DNA of 64,000 nt, from contig JAVXUO010001587.1 of the NCBI GenBank assembly GCA_033065855.1, forward strand, positions 632,501 to 696,500, read 5' to 3'. Under the pieces are notes generated by a model. It saw only the letters and a list, made by a program, of their open reading frames with translations. It had not been told where the DNA came from and did no database searches. This DNA is from Escallonia rubra. Its lineage: Eukaryota; Streptophyta; Magnoliopsida; Escalloniales; Escalloniaceae. This document shows positions 23,042-36,900 of this stretch, in pieces. Numbering within the stretch: the stretch's first letter is position 1; every line of letters begins with the position of its first letter. A program made the translations under genes and the position numbers.

Positions 23042-23291
23042 TGATAGTGATTTACTGTGTAGAGCAAAAATATTCTTGTCAATGTACTTTTAGACATGCC
23101 TGCTTATTATTTAAATTGAATTAGTTATTAATGGATGGTGCTTGACTATTTAATTTGGGTTGTCTTTTATAGTCGGCAGTGCCACATTGTTAGCATACTA
23201 AGTTCTGCACTTAAGTTGTTTATTATTCGGGCGAACCACATTGTTATTAATTTTCTTTTGCACTTAAGTTGTTTATTATTCGGGCGAACTA

Positions 23292-24888
23292 CATTGTAGA
23301 TATGCCGAGATCCAGTGCCCCCCCAGGTCGTAGAGGTGGCCATCGCGGAGCTGCTTCAGCACGGTCAGCCTCCCTCCCTAGGATTGGTGATGCGACTATT
23401 ACTGAGCAGTCGTCATCGTCATTAGTTGCTTTAGACCATGGTGAGACGATATTAGTTTCGTGTCGGATTGAAAGAAATTACTTGCAATATATATATATAT
23501 ATATATAATGATTTCCTTTTTCATCTTCTGCAGCGTCTAGTTCATCGATACCGTGAGGTATCACCCGCATAATACCTCTTCCAGCCACCTCGGAGCAGAG
23601 GATTACTGCTCATGTCCGAAACAATTAGTAAGTTTTTAATTTTCAAAACTCAATTCTATAGTAATACGCACTTATATTGGGATTGATGTATCTCTCTGTG
23701 ATTTCTTGTAATTAGTTTTGTTGAGGACTGTGTTAGGACCAAGATCGGTCCTATTATCAAGGCTCACTTCCCATAGCCTTATGCGACGTTGGGGTCGCGG
23801 ACGGAATCAGACAAGGAGCTTGTCTGGGGGAATTTTTTGGTAAGGAGCGCAATATTTTTTATGTGCTTTACTTTCACAGTTTTAGAAGTACATTATCGCT
23901 GATTTTTTCTTGCTAACCGTATTTTTCAATTGTGTTGAATGTTCAGGACTATTTCAAATATGAATCGGAAGGAGAGCGAGAGGCAGGGAGGCAGGCGTGG
24001 GAGTGACATTGTGTCGAGAACTACAAGAAGTGGATGCTGAATGTGAGGAGGTGGGCGCTAGCTCGGGCGGGTACGACAAATATATCTATGACTAGGGACC
24101 ACAACCCCGAGTACTTCTCCAGAACCATGTGGGGGCAGATGGTGTCGCATTGGAGTACTCCAGAATGGGCGAAGCTGAGTGAGGGAGGCAAGGAGATGGC
24201 TCACAGCGAGAATAAGATGAAACACAGTGCTGCCGTCCATTTTCCGTGCACGAGCTGAGGTTGATAGAGGAGGACCCTGACAGGAGGCCCCTTACGAGGT
24301 TCCATCATTTTGAGCGCACACGCCAGAATAGTGATGGGAAGTGGGTGTCTGAGAGCGCCGAGCAGTTTGCGGTTAGCACGTAACTCATGTATTACTTTTG
24401 TATTCCTATTGCATTTTTCGCAATTGCGGCCAATAGAATTTCTCTAACATTTTCGTTGTTTTCTTATTCGGAATTTATATATATATAGAGAGAGTTCAAG
24501 CTAGCTCCCTGCCAGACGGTAGCCAGACATTGGACGAGGTCTCGTTGTGGTCAGATGCTACGGGGGGTCCTAGGAAGGACCGTATACTTGGCCACCCTTG
24601 TCAGTCCGCATGAGCGTTGCTAGCCGACAGACCTCAGTCATCAGGCAAGACCAGTTGCAGCGGTCCTCGGGCAGATGCGACGGAGCAAGCGCGCCTTCAG
24701 ATGATGATTGATGACGGTTATCTAATTTTAAGGGGGCCTAAACATCATGTAATACAAATTTTCTCAAGTACTTATGTATTTTGTGCTATATATGTGATCT
24801 TGATTTGATATATGATGTTGAATCATTTGTATGGCTTCGTGCAGGGCGATACCGATGATCCTAGTGACGGTGACCCCTGGGGCGAGTA
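23292..24888 (+). pseudogene. TNPA/Ptta-like second CACTA gene, broken
   Basis: Starts MPRSSAPPGRRGGHRGAAS at 23292. Exon-like blocks follow: a segment with FVEDCVRTKIGPIIKAHFP (about 23715-23780), DYFKYESEGEREAGRQAWE (about 23945-24000), NYKKWMLNVRRWALARAG (about 24020), MWGQMVSHWSTPEWAKLSEG (24130-24190), and RTRQNSDGKWVSESAEQFA (about 24320-24375). It ends near 24888 with DDPSDGDPWGE and a stop. This matches the plant transposase (Ptta/En-Spm) family that binds subterminal repeats. Frame breaks occur near 24000, 24240 and 24610. A (TA)n tract lies at about 23490-23508, probably within an intron. Confidence 0.75.
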
Positions 24889-25304
24889 AGATGTTGTTGG
24901 ATCGAACGTGCCTTCTTCATCGAGGAATGAAGAAGATGATGACGGGGCTGGTTGTTCTGTCGAACGAGTGATCTTGATAGGGGTTTGGTTTGGTTTATGC
25001 AATGACTGTTTTTATTGTTTTGAATTGATCATCGGTACTTAACTGTATGAATTTTAATTATTGATTTTAATGCATATGTTAACGTTTATCTATACTTTGA
25101 TGAATGCAACAAGTTGTTTGAATTAATGCGGGACAGGGGTTGAAACAATTTTGAATGAATGCGTTGAAAGCTTTTAACGCATTCATTTAAAATCGTTTCA
25201 ACCGGATTGGTATTGGATTGGATTTGAATTGCTTTTGAATTGATATTAGTTTTTCGACAGGTTTTGGATAGGTATTTTGACCTGAATTTTTTTTGTTGTT
25301 GCAA

Positions 25305-25787
25305 AATCACGATTAGCGACCGCGAAGTGCAGTCACTAAATTGAAAAAGCGGTCGCTAATTTTAATATTTCAAAAAAATATTTCAAAATAATAATATTTA
25401 AAAATATTTAGCGACTGCACATAGCGGTCACTAAATTAAATAAGGTGGGTCGCTAATTTTAATAAAAAAAATTATTTAAAAATATTTAGCGACTACTAAT
25501 GTCGATCGCTAACTCGGTCGCAAATATATAATAATAGTTAATAAAAAAGAAAATTTTAAAATTTAATAAAAATTTAACGACCGCCAGACACGGTCGCTAA
25601 ATGTAGTCAACGCGTTCGCTAAATTTAGCGACCGAATTTTAAACGTGATCGCTAAAATTTAGCGACCTGGCCTTCAGCGACCGTTTTAGCGACCGCCCTT
25701 GCGCGGTCACTAAAACGCTATAGCGACCACGTTGACACTTTTAGCGACCGCCAGACATTGTCTCTAAAGCCACTGTTTCTTGTAGTG
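25305..25787. repeat. Right subterminal repeats of the CACTA element
   Basis: Roughly fifteen copies of TTTAGCGACCG or its complement are packed in under 0.5 kb. They match the motif at the left end. Confidence 0.88.
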
Positions 25788-25790
25788 GTA

Positions 25791-28700
25791 GAAATAACCT
25801 CAATCAACTATAAAGGTTTTATGTGAAACATTAGCAACCTCTCACTTGAACTCAAACCTAATTGTAGCGAACCCGCTTCGCAAAATTCATTCAGACCCGC
25901 AAAAGGTCTAAAAAGAACTGAGTCGCCATTTTATTTTATGAATTAAAGGAAAAGTAAAAAAAAAACCTACAAATTTCTAAAATGGTTAATTAGGCTTCTA
26001 AAAGGACAAAAAATTGAAATGATATGTGTTGGGACTAAGTTAAACGGCAGGAGGATGTTAGGCACCCACCACACCTCTAACAGTCTCTACTTCGTTTCGG
26101 CCTTTCAAGGCATAACAAGTAAATATCCACAAGTGACATTTAACATAATCCTAACATTTGGTTTAAATTCAACTACTGGGGTCAAATGGTCTGCGTACCC
26201 AGTTGGACAAACCGAAATCAAAACTATCGTAGTTCAACACCGGCCCTAGTGGGAGGCGACCTAAACTTCGCTCATTGTCTTTTATGTAGGAAAATGGACT
26301 TGAAAGACTCTTTTCATAAAACATGTTTTGCTGACTGAAATTCGGTAGTGGGGAGGTAAAATATTCTAAACTTCTCTGGACTAAAAACTAAACTAGAAAT
26401 CACTATAATTGCCTTTAGACGATGATGAGAACTTAGAACCAACTCGGAATGAATCCATGATTCACGTAGATCACCATATGGAGACTTTTATACGAAACTA
26501 TCGAATTTATCCATATAAATGTATCACCATTTCTAGAGAAACATGGTACAAATGTTCTAGAGAGAATAGCTCCCTTTGAGATGTAGTCAAATGCCCCTCT
26601 TTATATAGGTTTGAGGCTAAATGAAGAGATAAAGATAAATTTTTAGTCCGAGATCTCTAATGGAGTCAAATATTTGATCAAATTCACAGATCGAACGAAA
26701 GTCAACTAATCGGCCAATTTATCGGGAGGTTTCCTACGTATCGATCGAACAGGAATAAGACAAACATAGTTTGGAAAAGAGATGTTCTTTAAAGCCAGAA
26801 CCAACAATGATGGCAAGTGGGTGGATGTCAAGAACCATCAAAAAGGCAATTGGGAAAGAAGGTTATCTGAAGCCAGAGCCAAGAACGTGAGAAAGCAGCT
26901 CGTCACCAGATAAAAAGAAAAGAAACATGTCTAGAGTCGGAGCCAACAACACTTGAAAGCGGCTAGTCCTTTACAAGGAAAGGAAAGACGTGTGGAAGTC
27001 AGAGCCAACAACACTTAAAAGCAGTTGGTCGCTTAGACACACGGAAAGTAAGCCTATGTAAAAATTGAAGCCAACAATGCTTAGAAGCAGGTGGTCACTT
27101 AGACACAAGGAAATGAATTATGTGTAAAAGTCAAAGCCTACAAAGCTTGAAAGCAGTTGGTCGCTTTGACACACGAAAAGGTATCGTGTGCAAAATTTGG
27201 GGCCAATAATGCTTGGAAGTGTTTCGTCGCTTAGACACAAGGAAAGGGAACATTAGTAATAATCAGAGCAATAACGCTTGGAACCGGTTGGTCACTTAGA
27301 CAAATGGAAATGGACTTTGCCTCTTCTTGGAACCACCAAATGGATTTGAGTGGTCGTCTAGATACGCTGAAGAAAAACTTTGTCCATTGCCGGAGCCACC
27401 AAATTGTAAACGGTTGATGGACAGAGGAAGGATCTGACTAAGAGTTAGACAACAATGCCCGCAAGTGGCTGGTCAATTCGTCAGGACAAGACTTTTATCT
27501 AAGAGTCAGATTCAACAACACCCACAAGCAGCCGGTTGCATAAATATAATTAGGATATCCGCAGAGGGGCCACCCAAAGCCAGAGCCAACAATGCCCAAG
27601 ATAGTATGTCGTTGAGTGTCGAACAGGAAGTACCAACTCTTTTTTTGGAGTTAATATGAAGAAAATGTTTCTTCTAGTAAGAAGGGATAAGATGTGGTAC
27701 TGACCTTACACCATACAACATCACTGAACTAAGCAACAAATCCAATTCGTTGGATGTGACATCGACTAAACAATATTCACAGAAGCAGAAAGCCACGGGC
27801 ATGACACGACATGATTATCAAGAAAGATAGGTAGTGGCATTAATAACGAAATTCGACAACCAAAAATCATTCAAAAGGGGCTAAAGAAGCCTTAACATAA
27901 TATTGAGCAATACCCCCAAAATAAAGGAAATTACCATAGCACATAAACACGCAATATCACAACATGCAAACCCACAACATCTGGGAGGCACACAGGGCAT
28001 GAGAAATCAAGGCACATAAGCACACAAAATCGACATGTGCAAGCAAAAAAAAAACTGAGAAGCGGACGGGCAAATGGATGGAAAATTTTTGGTTCAACAG
28101 GCAAACAAGGCAAAGCATGCAAAATTATCAAAAACAGGGATTACGCAATCATACAAGATATGTAGGCACCCAAGCACGTAAAAGCGTAAGATGGCTGCTC
28201 GGATCTTCCCCATACTATCACATCTTTTAAATGACAATCAAGGTATTCTGATGAGTTGCTGCTGGAGAGGACACATGGACGTGGATGTGCTAACTCGACT
28301 AGGACTGAAACTAGATAGGGACCGGATGAGGGAAGGTTAAGCAGTATCCACGTGCCAACCTAGATTTAGGATTTCTATCCTAGACCTAGATTTGGACGGA
28401 GACTATGATCGGAACTAGGGAGAAGACTGTAAGTTGTTTCAACATACTAACCTAGACCTAGGGTCAAATGCCCTCGGAAGTAGAGTTGGACTGAAAAATG
28501 GAGAGTGTACATGACTTTCACGTACTGACCTGAATTGAAAGTTAAATAACCTCGAATGTTGACCTGGATTAGAAAGTGGCTGCACCGGATGAAGGTTGCC
28601 TACATACCCTTGTCCAGAAGGGATCAAGCCAAATGTAGTTTGAACTGGATCTTGAAAGAAGATGATAGGTAAAGTTCTAGAAAGATAAGTCGACCCTTTT

Positions 28701-28825
28701 CTAGATTCAAGAAAGATAGGAGCATGACTGAAAATTCATAGCAAAAATCAGATTTTCTTATTTTCTTGTTAGCTTATTTTTTTTCTTACTTTTTTCAATT
28801 TGTGGTTTCAATTGACCATATTCAC
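25791..28825. other. Repeat-rich non-coding region, no gene recognised
   Basis: Contains strings such as AGTCGCCATTTTATTTTATG and GTTAGGCACCCACCACACC, which resemble non-coding parts of plant retroelements, but no boundaries or target duplication could be fixed. The middle holds a roughly 65 bp tandem array. No protein-coding segment was recognised. Confidence 0.45.
26780..27610. repeat. Degenerate ~65 bp minisatellite
   Basis: About 13 units of a motif like AGTCAGAGCCAACAATGCTT followed by GGAAGC(A/G)GTTGGTCGCTTAG and a purine-rich spacer. Units start near 26792, 26868, 26934, 26997, 27064, 27129, 27193 and 27257; later ones are more diverged. Confidence 0.85.
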
Positions 28826-29960
28826 CTATAGAGGGGGTGTGACTAGGTGTTCACAAAAAAATATTATACAACATAAGACTTCGCAAAATAAAATAACAAG
28901 ATTGAGAAATACATGGAGATTTATATTGGTTTGGCCTACTTGCCTTCATTCATTCCACAAGCACTCCACACACGGGAGACCTACTGAGACCATCACTATT
29001 TATGCTAGCTTCAGATGCTAGCTCAAATTGCAGTACAATATATAGCCTATTCGAGGTTTACAAACAATTATAGTTGAAATAAGTGATTATACCTAAATCA
29101 AAAAAACTTCTTACACTTATTGAAAAGTAGATTTACAGAGATAGTGCAAGATGAGCTAAGTTTTCTTAGGTAGGAAGATCATAAGTAGAAATGAACTTTG
29201 CCAAGAGAGTAGCTCACATAATCTTTTTAGATGTTTCTCATTCAAATAGGTATGATGATGATTTGCGTGTGAGAGAGAGAGAGAGAGAGATAGTTTTTCA
29301 GGAAATTCAATGAATGTGCTCAAGAGAAGTGTCCTTATTATAGTTCAAGAAGATACGAGCATTTGAGTTCATGAAAGGAATAAATCCAACTTAGAAACCA
29401 GTCAGTTTGTTTCCTGGCCTAAATCAGTTGAACTGATTACAAAACATTCAAACTATTTTTTGAAATAATTTAACAAAATCATAACATTCTTTAAATAGTC
29501 AAATGACAAATTAAATTAGTCGAACTATTTGATAGTTAAGAAAACAGTTAAACAATATAGCAAAACAGTTGAACTGATAGAGTAAAAACCATTGGTCTGA
29601 AAATAATTTAGCTGAATTGGAACGTATTCAGTTAAACTGAAACTCATTCAGTTGAACTGACAACATAATCGACTCGACTCTTTTGCTCTTTTAAAAGTAC
29701 TTAGAGGTCTGAAGAGAACAAATGAACTAATTCCAAATCAGTTGAACTGATTTGAATACAATTCGACTGTTTTTCTCAGTGCTTAAGCCTAATGCACTGA
29801 TGAAAACAATTAGACTGATTTAAACAACAGTTGACCTATATCCTAAACCAGTCAAACTGGTTTCTCTTTGAGTTTGGTTTCTTTCACTGACTTTTAGATT
29901 GAACTAGTTTGAGAATAGTCGAATTGTTTTGCCTTACAAATAAAAAATTGTTTTAAAACC
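28826..29960. repeat. Retroelement-like remnant with CAGTTGAACTG palindrome cluster
   Basis: A purine tract AGAGGGGGTG opens the segment, followed by a transcript-like AT-rich leader. Between 29400 and 29900 the palindrome-like word CAGTTGAACTG and close variants recur about nine times. The layout resembles 40258-41470. An LTR origin is inferred; the element has no coding part here and looks like a fossil. Confidence 0.4.
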
Positions 29961-30214
29961 ATAGGCAACTCAACTTAAGGAATGGAGGAGCGTAGCCAGA
30001 ATATAACAACTAAACCTTGCAACTCATTTTAATCAGGTTAGGAAGAATTCAGTACATATGATGTATCAACTATCAAGCACCGTGCCAGGGATTCTTAAAA
30101 CCATGTAAATGCATGTCGAATCCAAATGGTTTTGAAATAGTTGGATTACAATAAGTCACGTCATTTTTCTTTTCTTAATTGAATGGGGAGTTATAATGAT
30201 ATGTCTGACACTTT

Positions 30215-30841
30215 TCAGATCCCAGCATCGAGCTCGAGCACAACATCATGGGCTCCAAAAATGGAGGCAAATGTAAAACCCTTGCATTGGGGAAGCCTAC
30301 TGATCTCTAAGGCTTCTTTCTCCGTCAGCGACCAATCAAAAATTTGTAGGTTTTCCTTCATTCTCTCCTTGTTGTTGCTCTTGACTAGCAAGCTCACTCC
30401 TTGCTCGTACACCCATCTTAGGGAAACCTGTAAAATTTGTAGGGAACTTTGCGTCATTTCAAAAGCATCCAGGGAGACTTATGACAAATCGTTAGAGGTT
30501 AATTAATGCCATTCTTACAACTTGCCAAGTAGGGACACTTTTTGCCAATTAGCATCTAGGGAGCATTCGATCTTGATCCGGTAAAGCATGAGACGATCTT
30601 GACGGCTATTTTACCTAACCACTTAAAAGTTGTATGGTCAATCTCTTAGTCTCTTACAGTAATACTAGTATCGGCACTCTTCAAGTAAACCATTTCTTTA
30701 ACTTTTAGCTACTGTTTCAACAACTTTCTAAAACGAGTTACACTAAATTATATTAAGGCTAATTATAAGCATAGGTTCTCATTGCATCTTATATCTGATG
30801 TTGGGAATCCATCTCAATCCGATTCTTACTAATTTTAAAGA

Positions 30842-30916
<75 letters not shown>

Positions 30917-33900
30917 TCTCTAAAACTGGATCATCAGTTTCAAATAAAATCGTTTAATTTATGATTTTGTGTGTAGATTGAAAAAGCAACTCCGAGCCAA
31001 GTCAATACTTGACCACTTATATTCATCCTCTCCCAGAACAAATTGATTGCAAGCCATAACATAAGTCCACGTGGTTTGGCAACCTGAACCAAACTATGCA
31101 TTCCATTAAATACTTTGCAATACTTGACTTTCTTTTTTGATCTAAATGAATAATTACACTCGGCACTCCTGAGATTTGATAAAAAATAAATGCCGCCAAG
31201 CCTACTTATCGCAATTACACTTTGACCCCTTGTGGTTTCTAGTTTTACACAACCCCCTCCAGTCAGGGAATCCCTAGAAAAAGTTAGGGCATCAATCTAT
31301 TTGTGATGATCTACCAAAAAATTTCCCTTTAAGAAAGCTTCCTCTTCTTCAACACCAACCACTAATGCCAACCATCGTTAAACCACCCCACGATTGTCAT
31401 TGCTACCACCGTCGTCCTCAAGCTCCCCACAGTCGGTGCTATCACTGTCAGAGTATACCCTAACACCCCCACCCAACATGCACGCACACAACTAGCCAAC
31501 TACCATGGCCAATAACCATTCATCGCCGTACCACCACCATCACCACCATAAATAGCTAGCCAATCACCTTGCAAGGAAAGATCCAATCCCACACCTCCAT
31601 AGCAACAAAAAAAAAAACAGCTAACCATTATGGCCAACAGCCATCATCACGATACCTACAACTCAAACTCTAAGCAACACCATCACCATGTCGACAACAC
31701 CGTGGACCTTCAATCCATAAGTTTTGCCAACAATCAAATCCCAAAGGTCATCCATGGTAAAAAAAACAAAAAAAAGAGTTATTGATTTAATATTTGATCT
31801 AATCAGGGGGTAGGGGAGAGGGGGTGTTCGGGGGTGAGTAGAGATCAACAGATTAAGGAGAATCAAGCATCGCACATTCTTCTGCTACCGCTGGTATCAC
31901 CCCTGACATATATGCCCCATATTTTTCACCCACCCCCCTTCGCACCACAACCACAACCAAAACCACACACACGCGCACACCAAAACCTAACCAACAGATT
32001 TGTTCTACCGACCACCGTCCCACCACCAAAGTCATTCCGTTTCCGGTCGCCGTCTCATCACCAAACTCATCCGATTTCTCCCACCGAAGATCCGCGTGTG
32101 TCGCCAGTGGTGGTTTTCCATTAGTGGTGGTGGCGAGGAATTGGTGGTTGTAGTGTAGATCGACAGTGGTGGATTTGTTATTAGTGGTGGTGGCTGAGCA
32201 GTGGTGGTTGTGGTGTAGATCGGCAGTGTTGGGTTCGTTTTTTGTGGTGGTGGCGGGGCAATGGTGGTTGTGGTGTAGATCGGTGGTGGTGGTGCGTTCG
32301 TCTTCAGCGTTGGTGGCAAGGGCAGTGGTTGTTGTGGGTGTAGCGCCTCAAGCTACAGCAAAAGGGAGCTAGCCGTGTGTGATCTAGCGATTGTGGTGGT
32401 AGTAAACTGGTCTGAGCAGGCTGTTGTGGATTTGGAAATATAAATTTATTTTTTTATTAGGGGTATTACCATCTTATTACTAATTTTATTAAATCTGTGA
32501 ATTGAAAATCAAAAAAGTGTAGCTTAGTATAATTTTATATCTAGTGTAGCCATGTGAAAAACAAAAACTTGTGGAGTGCTAGTGTTATTAAGCTTGTCAA
32601 CATCTACTTGTGGTGATATTGACCAAGAACCTCCAAAATGATCTGTATCAGTGGTCAAAGAAAGTCGCGAAAAACAAATAATAATTGAAGTGCACTCTGT
32701 CATATGAGCACATCAAAGAAGGAAACCATTGGTTTCCAGTATATCCGAAGCATCCAAGGGAACAAAAGAAAACAGGAAGACTAGTATGCACCTGTGCAGT
32801 GGTTTTTCCTTTGGCCTTGGCTATCTTCTTGAGCACATCACACTCAAAAATTCTGTTGTCGCCCCATGTAGTCCCATTTGCTCCCAAAGGCGAATACGCA
32901 GTCACATGAATTGCATGTCCCTTGCAGAACTCTCTCAATTCCTTCTGCTGCCATAGTGGGTTCATCTCCACCTTAAAACCAGCAAAGAAACAAAAACAAA
33001 ATACTAAGCAAGAACCAAAAGGAGAAATCTTAAGAACATCACGAAATTTGCCAATACAATTCGATCTCACTTGATTGACTGCTGGAGGAATTTTGGCATT
33101 TGAAAGCAGCTCCTCAAGTTTCTTGCAAGAAAAATTACTGACACCGATCGCCTTGGCTAGGCCCAGATTTTGACACTCTTCCATGCCTTCCCATACTGAG
33201 TGAATGTCAAAGGGCAGTATGTGTTCCCTTGGAACTGGGGCTCCGTTCATCATTGGACTCAACCTCAGAGGCATGTGTATCATGTACATGTCGACATAGT
33301 CCAATTTAAGTTTCCTGAACCCACAAGAAATAGACATAATCAACTAGGCTATCATAAACTAAAATTGAACACCTTGGATATCCCAGCCCTACAAATTCAT
33401 GACCTTCATTTTCTCCAGTCTTCATGATCTCAATGTTGTGTGGTGGGCACAATATAAGTGAAATGTATCTTTGTAGCGGAAATACTTTAGAGTATTATGG
33501 TAGAGGAGGAGGATGTAGAGAGGAGAAACACTCTTGTATAATTTTTCTCTTACTCAATCAACTCATCTATTTCATAAAACTCACTCACTCACTCTTTCAC
33601 ACTTCACTCTTCGGCACATCATAAAATAACTAGGTGATACACCTATTTATACTAAGACATTAAAGACTCTTTTAATATCCTAAACATAACTCCCCAAACC
33701 TTTTCATCTTCCTAATTAATCATTCATAGGTTATGAGTAAGTTCTCTAACCTTTCACTTTTCAGTTTCTCTTTATTTATTCATGTCTTGATTCTTCCTCA
33801 TCAATTGTCATAACTTTGTAGAATCAAGATTAACTCTCAACATGCCCCCTTAAACTTGATTCTCTCATTCCAAGTCGACTCCGTAACTTCTCACAGACTT

Positions 33901-36900
33901 CTCTATTCAGGGGCTTTGTGAAGATATCCGCATCTTGATCTTCGGACTTCACAAACTTGACTTGGACTTGTTTCTTAGCAATGCTCTCACGGATGAAATG
34001 ATACCGTGTATCGATGTGCTTGCTTCGATCATGAAAGACTGGATTCTTTGCAAGGGCTATGGCTGACTTGTTATCGACATAAATTTGTGTCGATTCATCT
34101 TGAATAAAACTGAGCTCCTTGAGCAAACTTCTTAGCCATATCGCATGGCAAATAGTCGATATTGCAGCCACATATTCAGCTTCACATGTTGATAGAGTCA
34201 CTATCGATTGCTTCTTCAATGTCCATGTGAATGTTGATTTACCAAAATAAAAAACTAATTCAATTATACTTTTTCGATCATCCACGTCTCTAGCCCAATC
34301 ACTGTCACTATATCCCACTAATTTCATATCACCTGATGCAGGATAAAATATACCAAGATCAATTGTACGTTTAAGGTACCGAAGTATCCTTTTCGCCACT
34401 TTGAAATGATAAGTTGTCGGATTTTCCATATATCGACTGATATAACCAACTGCAAATAGGATATTAGGCCTTGTGCACGTCAAATACCTCAAACTACCAA
34501 CCAAACTTCTGAACAAGGTCCGATCGATTGGACCTTCTTTGACGTGTCTCGACAACTTATTTTCAACCTCGATGGGGATACTGATTGGGTTACAATTTTC
34601 CATATTGAACCTCTTCAATACTTCTTTTGCATATGCCTCTCTTGCGAGATGAAAATCCCATCATCTATTTGCTTCACCTCGATCCCAAGAGAATATGACA
34701 TCAAACCGATATCAGTCATTTCGAACTCCTTGACCATTTCCTTCTTGGAATCATCAAACATCTTCACATTGTTGCCAGTAAAAATTAAATCATCGACATA
34801 TAAACAGACTATCAAGATGTCACATTTTCCATTCATCTTGACGTAGAGGGCATGCTCATGTGGTCACTTCTTAAAGCCTCTCTCTTGAAAATATTTGTTG
34901 ATGTGACTGTTCCACGCCCTTGGTGCTTGCTTCAACCCATACAGGGCCTTCTTCAACTTTAACACTTTGTCTTCATGGCCTCGAACAATATATCCTTCGG
35001 GTTGTTCGATATAGACTTCTTCATCAAGAAAACCATTAAGGAAAGCTGACTTCACATCCATCTGATGGATCTTCCACTTGTTTAAAGCTGCTAGAGATAT
35101 CAACAGTCGTATTGTTTCCAATTGAGCGACTGGGGTGAAGACTTCATCATAGTCGATTTCAGTCCTTTGCTTGTATCCTTTGACAACAAGCCTAGCTTTG
35201 TATCTCTCAACTTCGCCTTTGGAATTTTTCTTCACTTTATAAACCCATTTTACACCAATGGGCTTCTTTCCCGATTGAAGAGTCGTCAGCTCCCAAGTAT
35301 CATTCTTCTCGATGGCACCAATCTCTTCATTCATGGCCTTCCTCCATATCTTACTTCTTGATGCCTTATCAAAATCGATTGGCTCAGTATCGGCAAAAAG
35401 ACAGAACATGCTTTGGTTCTGGTTTAAGTCATCATAAATCTCCTCCAGAGATCTCTTACCTTGTGGTCCTGTTTTGACAGGACTATCGACCGATGATGAT
35501 GATGGACTCGATTGAATTGGAGATACAGGACTCGAGGGGGTCACAGGTTCAATCGGCTCTTCTTCTAGTTCTTTTTTATCCATATCGATTGGATAGAAAA
35601 CATATTGCTCCTTGCCTCGGTCAGTCCAGTGTTATGAGCTCTTTTCATCAAAAGTCACGTCTCAACTGACTTTCATCTTGTTGTCAACAAGTTTGTATAA
35701 CTTGTACCCTTTTGACTCTTGACTGTAACCGATGAAGATAAAATTCTCGCTTTTATCATCGAACTTCTTCCTTTGCTGATCGGGAACATGCACATATGCA
35801 ATGCTTCCCAATACTTTCAAGTGGGACACACTTGGCTTGTATCCATTCCAAGCTTCTTGTGGTGTTTGATTCCACACACTTCTCGTTGGACATTGATTCG
35901 ATAAATAGACCGCACAATTGACTGCTTCAGCCCAAAATTCCTTGGGCAAATTCTTGCTATTCAACGTACTTCGAGTCATGTTCACTATCGACCAATTCTT
36001 TCTTTCCACCACTCCATTCTGTTGAGGTGAATATGGAATGGTAAGCGGTCGACGGATGCCATTCTCTTCACAGAATGCCTTGAACTCCTTAGATATGAAT
36101 TCTCCACCTCGATCAGATCTCATCGCCTTGATCTGATATCCACTATGCTTCTCCACAAGAGCTTTAAACCTTTTGAAGGTTGAGAACACCTCTGACTTTT
36201 GCTTGAGGAAATAAACCTAAGTTCTCCTACTTTAGTAATCAATGAATAGTAGAAAGTATATGTGCTTACCAAGATATGCTAGATCGATTAGACCATATAC
36301 ATCAGTGTGTATCAGCTTCAACGGTGCCTTTGCTCTTGATATCAACTCATTTGGGAAAATGTATCGATATTACTTCCCGACAAGACAACCTTACAGAGTT
36401 GGTCTGGCTGGTCTATCGATTGCAATCCCTTTACCATATTCTTCATCGATAGCAATTTCAGACCTCCAAAATTGAGATGTCCAAGCCTCAAATGCCATAA
36501 CCAAGATTGATTATCAAAATAGGCCTTTAAACATTTCACCACATCATGATGGATATTCATCAAGAACATCCTATTGCTCAACATCGGAACACAGCGATTA
36601 AGCTCTCTCTATCATCTCTCAGGTCAAGACTTTTGTCTTTCATATCGATGTCGTAGCCTTTCTCCAACAGTTGGCCCATGCTCAAAATTTTTGCCTTCAT
36701 CTCCGGAACATAATAAACATTTGAGATAAACTAGTGGCCTTCATCCATCAATATGATCATAATTTTGCCTTTGTCTTTGACCGGGATTTTGGACATGCCT
36801 CCAAATGTAATTTTTCCCGTCACCGATTCATCCATCTCGATAAACATGTGTTTGTAGCCACACATGTGTTCGTAGCCACACATGTGATTGTTGGAACCGA

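Larger units (their letters stand above)
16299..25787 (+). mobile_element. CACTA (En/Spm) DNA transposon, degenerate
   Basis: The left end reads CACTACAGGAAACAGGGGCT and the right end is the complement of CACTACAAGAAACAGTGGCT. A 3 bp target duplication GTA flanks it (16296-16298 and 25788-25790), as expected for CACTA elements. Subterminal TTTAGCGACCGC-type motifs crowd both ends. Inside on plus are a broken TNP2-like transposase gene (19415-23041) and a broken TNPA-like gene (23292-24888). Total length is about 9.5 kb, normal for a once-autonomous element. Confidence 0.95.
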
